Shown here: piece after piece, positions 7,075-7,152 of the stretch
Layout of the letters: each line of letters starts with the position of its first letter
Numbering within the stretch: the stretch's first letter is position 1
Assembly (NCBI GenBank): GCA_013816645.1
Contig: JACDEC010000149.1
Location: 1-7,152, forward strand
Reading direction: 5' to 3'
Origin: Planctomycetota bacterium
GTDB lineage: Bacteria > Planctomycetota > UBA11346
DNA length: 7,152 nucleotides
Position numbers and translations under genes: made by a program
The notes under the pieces: model-generated
The model's input: only the letters and a program-made list of their open reading frames with translations
Database searches by the model: none
What the model was told of the DNA's origin: nothing

Positions 7075-7150
7075 GGCGCCGAAGGCGCCCAGCGGGGTGC
7101 AGGGGCGGCGAGCCCCTGCTCGGGGGCGTAGCGGGGGTCGAGACCCCCGC
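7075..7150. other. Three consecutive GC-rich hairpins downstream of the four-helix-bundle gene
   Basis: Stem 1 is GGCGCC (7075-7080) with GGCGCC (7084-7089). Stem 2 is GCAGGGGC (7099-7106) with GCCCCTGC (7112-7119). Stem 3 is GCGGGGGT (7131-7138) with ACCCCCGC (7143-7150), and a C-G pair can close its loop further. They could terminate transcription, although no T-tract follows, or be a structured extragenic repeat (REP-like). The window ends directly after the third stem. Confidence 0.55.
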
Positions 7151-7152
7151 GA

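Noticed and set aside
6303..7152. Diversity-generating retroelement
   Set aside because: Only the Avd-like fold is shared. There is no reverse transcriptase gene and no template/variable repeat pair in the window.

Overview
The window is about 7.2 kb of GC-rich DNA from a Gram-negative bacterium. It encodes a type IV pilus/type II secretion platform protein, a secreted carbohydrate-binding-type protein and a two-component-like pair. The lineage cannot be fixed by reading alone. The long (551 aa) form of cofactor-independent phosphoglycerate mutase and a LacI-type twin operator before a secreted CBM-like gene would fit an Opitutus-like verrucomicrobium. Heptamer arrays beside four-helix-bundle genes are also, as far as I recall, seen in Xanthomonadales and other GC-rich phyla. 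No rRNA, tRNA, CRISPR array or transposase was seen.

Layout. (1) 1-486, minus: N-terminal part of a secreted protein with a discoidin/galactose-binding-like domain, preceded by two palindromic operator-like sites (520-555). (2) 556-878: non-coding, with a three-copy heptamer array. (3) 879-4380, minus: an apparent three-gene operon read gpmI, then a soluble histidine-kinase-like protein, then a receiver domain fused to an RsbW-type ATPase. The kinase-like protein has Asp where the phospho-accepting His should be. (4) 4381-4779: a repeat-filled gap holding two abutting heptamer arrays (GACTCCA, then GACTGGC), inverted repeats and a probable terminator. (5) 4780-6036, minus: a solitary gspF/pilC-family gene with a strong ribosome binding site. 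(6) 6037-6690: a divergent intergenic region with a third heptamer locus. Its left block is degenerate and in one orientation, and its right block is 12 perfect copies in the other. (7) 6691-7041, plus: a four-helix-bundle (TIGR02436/S23/bAvd-like) gene. Heptamer copies run through its stop codon and three consecutive GC-rich hairpins follow it.

How it fits together. gpmI is central glycolysis. The two signalling genes behind it lack a DNA-binding output and look like a switch acting through protein-protein contacts. The inner-membrane GspF/PilC protein would work with pilus or secretion genes encoded elsewhere. The most unusual part is the heptamer-repeat family: four dispersed loci keep a strict 7-bp period while the unit sequence changes. 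The densest copies surround the four-helix-bundle gene, so 6303-7150 may be a discrete repeat-associated unit. That is inference.
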